NCBI RefSeq assembly: GCF_013002705.1
Contig: NZ_JABEND010000006.1
Coordinates: forward strand, 124,001 to 188,000
DNA: 64,000 bases
Direction: 5' to 3'
Source of the DNA: Nakamurella aerolata
GTDB taxonomy: Bacteria; Actinomycetota; Actinomycetes; Mycobacteriales; Nakamurellaceae
The notes below the pieces were generated by a model. The model saw nothing but the letters and a program-made list of their open reading frames with translations. It was not told the origin of the DNA and searched no databases. Below are positions 62,413-64,000 of the stretch, in pieces (position 1 is the first letter of the stretch; each line of letters begins with the position of its first letter). The translations under genes were made by a program, and so were the position numbers.

Positions 62413-64000
62413 AGCAACGCACCGGACGGGCCGCCGAGATCGGCCTGTTGACCTTCGCCGCCGTCATCGTCTCGTGCGCGCTGATCATCGTGGAGCTGAA
62501 CCAGGACCAGCAGCTGAGCTGGGACCTGGCGTGGTACGGCGGCGGCTACCTGCTGGCGCTGCTGATCACCCACCTGCTGGTGCGTTGGCTGGCGCCGTAC
62601 GCCGACCCGGTACTGATGCCGGTGGCCGCGCTGCTGAACGGGCTGGGCCTGGTGATGATCCACCGACTCGACCTGGCCGACGTCGCCAGGGCCAAGGCGG
62701 GCGGCGATCCCACCGGGGCGCTGGAGGCGCCGCTGCAGCTGATGTGGACGGCGGTGGCGCTCGGCCTTTTCCTGCTGGTGCTGCTGGTGGTCAGGGACCA
62801 CACCAAACTGCAGAACTACGCCTACACCCTGGCGCTGGCCGGTGTTGTGTTCCTGGCGATCCCGGCGATCCTGCCGGCCAGGTACTCGGCGGTGAACGGC
62901 GCCAAGATCTGGATCAAGATCCCCGGGCTGTTCTCCATCCAGCCGTCCGAGTTCGCCAAGATCGCCTTGATCATCTTCTGCGCGGCGTTCCTGTCCAGCC
63001 GGGTCGGGGTGCTCGGGCAGGCCGGCAAACGCTTCCTCGGCCTGACGCTGCCGCGGATGCGCGACCTCGGTCCGCTGGCGCTGGTGCTGGTGATCGCGCT
63101 GGGCATCCTGGTGCGCGGCAACGATCTCGGCACCTCGCTGCTGCTGTTCGGCATCGTGCTGGTGATGCTGTACCTGGCGACGTCGCGGATCAGCTGGGTC
63201 ATCATCTGTCTGCTCGCGTTCGGTGCCGGGTGCGTGCTGATGTATCAGCTGTTCCCGCACTTCAAGGTGCGGGTGGACATCTGGCTGCACCCGTTCGCCG
63301 ATCCGTCCGGCAGCTCGTACCAGCTGGTGCAGTCGCTGTTCGGGCTGGGCACCGGCGGCATCTTCGGCACCGGGCTCGGCGCCGGCCGACCCGATCTGGT
63401 GCCGTTCGCCTCCACCGACTTCATCACCGCCGCGTTCGGCGAGGAGCTCGGCCTTGTCGGCCTGACGGTGATCATCGTGCTGTACATGCTGCTCACCAGC
63501 CGCGGCATCCGCACCGGCATCGCCGCCCGCGACAAGTTCGGGGCGTTGCTGGCCGGCGGGCTGGCCTTCTCGATCGCGCTGCAGGTGTTCATCATCGTCG
63601 GCGGTGTCACCCGGCTGATCCCGCTGACCGGGCTGACAACGCCGTTCCTGTCGTACGGCGGGTCGTCGCTGCTGGCCAACTACATGATTCTGGCGTTGCT
63701 GGTGCGGATCTCGGACTCGTCGCGGCGGCCACCGCCGCCGCCACCCGTGCTGGGCGCGTCCAGCGCCGACGATGCGGCCGGTGCTGGTGGCACTGGTGGC
63801 CCGGGCGGAAGCGGGCCGGACGGGTCCGGGCCGGGCAGTTCCGGCGAGACCGGCCGGGTGCGGTTGGGCAAGCCGCAGCAACTCGGCGAGGTGCACACCC
63901 AGATGCTGACCGTGCCGGGCCGCCGCGGACGTGACGGCGGGCAGGCAAGTGCTGGCAAAGGGAAGGACGCGGGTCGCGGGACGGGTAACGGAAGGGGCAG
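62409..64000 (+). CDS. RodA/FtsW-family SEDS glycosyltransferase (3' end outside window)
   Basis: Peptidoglycan polymerase of the SEDS family. The GTG at 62409 overlaps the pstP stop. It reads KQRTGRAAEIGLLTFAA, then at least ten membrane helices. Signatures: QPSEFAKIALIIFCAAFL, GNDLGTSLLLFGIVLVMLYL, GTGGIFGTGLGAGRPD, ASTDFITAAFGEELGLVG and LIPLTGLTTPFLSYGGSS, with the conserved Asp of the SEDS active site in the loop region. After the last helix there is a Gly/Pro-rich cytosolic tail. No stop occurs before base 64000, so at least 530 codons are present. By position after pstP it is the rodA of the elongation cluster; pbpA, pknA and pknB would be expected next. Confidence 0.93.
   Translation, partial: MKQRTGRAAEIGLLTFAAVIVSCALIIVELNQDQQLSWDLAWYGGGYLLALLITHLLVRWLAPYADPVLMPVAALLNGLGLVMIHRLDLADVARAKAGGDPTGALEAPLQLMWTAVALGLFLLVLLVVRDHTKLQNYAYTLALAGVVFLAIPAILPARYSAVNGAKIWIKIPGLFSIQPSEFAKIALIIFCAAFLSSRVGVLGQAGKRFLGLTLPRMRDLGPLALVLVIALGILVRGNDLGTSLLLFGIVLVMLYLATSRISWVIICLLAFGAGCVLMYQLFPHFKVRVDIWLHPFADPSGSSYQLVQSLFGLGTGGIFGTGLGAGRPDLVPFASTDFITAAFGEELGLVGLTVIIVLYMLLTSRGIRTGIAARDKFGALLAGGLAFSIALQVFIIVGGVTRLIPLTGLTTPFLSYGGSSLLANYMILALLVRISDSSRRPPPPPPVLGASSADDAAGAGGTGGPGGSGPDGSGPGSSGETGRVRLGKPQQLGEVHTQMLTVPGRRGRDGGQASAGKGKDAGRGTGNGRG

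Noticed and set aside
61530-63896. 788-residue open frame opposite pstP and rodA
   Set aside because: Antisense shadow of two clear genes; Gln/His/Arg-rich with no domain.
62474-63934. 486-residue plus-strand frame inside rodA
   Set aside because: Out-of-frame shadow; the membrane-protein frame from 62409 carries the SEDS signatures.

Overview
The window reads as chromosomal DNA of a high-GC actinobacterium. GC is about 70% by eye, GTG starts are common, stop/start overlaps (GTGA, ATGA) are frequent, and there is a mycobacterial-type fhaA-fhaB-pstP-rodA block with a tRNA-Leu nearby. The genus cannot be fixed from sequence alone; a Nakamurella-like lineage is only a guess. Many proteins here carry Ala/Ser/Thr/Pro- or Gln/Gly/Tyr-rich tandem-repeat linkers, apparently a trait of this genome.

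Layout. 1-1 kb: an ECF-type sigma factor with a coupled small protein. 1.4-4.4 kb: metE (B12-independent methionine synthase) behind a cobalamin riboswitch. 4.6-9.7 kb: two coupled secreted GH92 mannosidases. 9.8-10.8 kb: a frameshifted DUF6891-like gene. 10.9-15.9 kb: a copper/redox block made of a zf-HC2 membrane protein, a SigC-like ECF sigma factor, a PCu(A)C lipoprotein, a Tat-type DyP peroxidase and a CopC protein. 15.9-17 kb: an EAL protein. 17.4-21.7 kb: an MFS transporter, an aldehyde dehydrogenase and a D-threonine-aldolase-like enzyme. 21.8-27 kb: a four-gene ferric-siderophore ABC operon behind a DtxR/IdeR-like box, with an AraC regulator opposite. 28.7-30.5 kb: two more short EAL genes, one broken by an 8-bp tandem duplication. 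30.6-43 kb: YaaA, a DUF1540 protein, an alcohol dehydrogenase, a DJ-1/hydrolase fusion with a TetR, an AlkA-type glycosylase, a formate dehydrogenase with NADP-type cofactor residues, an aminotransferase, and a second DyP peroxidase with a frameshifted partner and its own TetR.

43.3-53.7 kb is a lower-GC defence island that ends 3' of tRNA-Leu(CAG). It holds a Panacea-type antitoxin gene with a partner. Facing it is a five-gene overlapping operon: hsdM-hsdS-hsdR, a PIN-like nuclease and a DUF262-HNH-RAMA protein. I consider this the most interesting system in the window: a type I restriction-modification operon with two extra, apparently co-translated effector candidates.

54.6-64 kb: a membrane PAS-GGDEF protein with a degenerate EAL domain, then fhaA, fhaB, pstP and a rodA/ftsW gene that runs off the end. 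This is the conserved Ser/Thr phospho-signalling and cell-wall elongation cluster, usually followed by pbpA, pknA and pknB.

Three genes (near 10.2, 30.3 and 41.77 kb) are broken by small frameshifts. Each is repaired by one small edit, so real decay and assembly error must be told apart.
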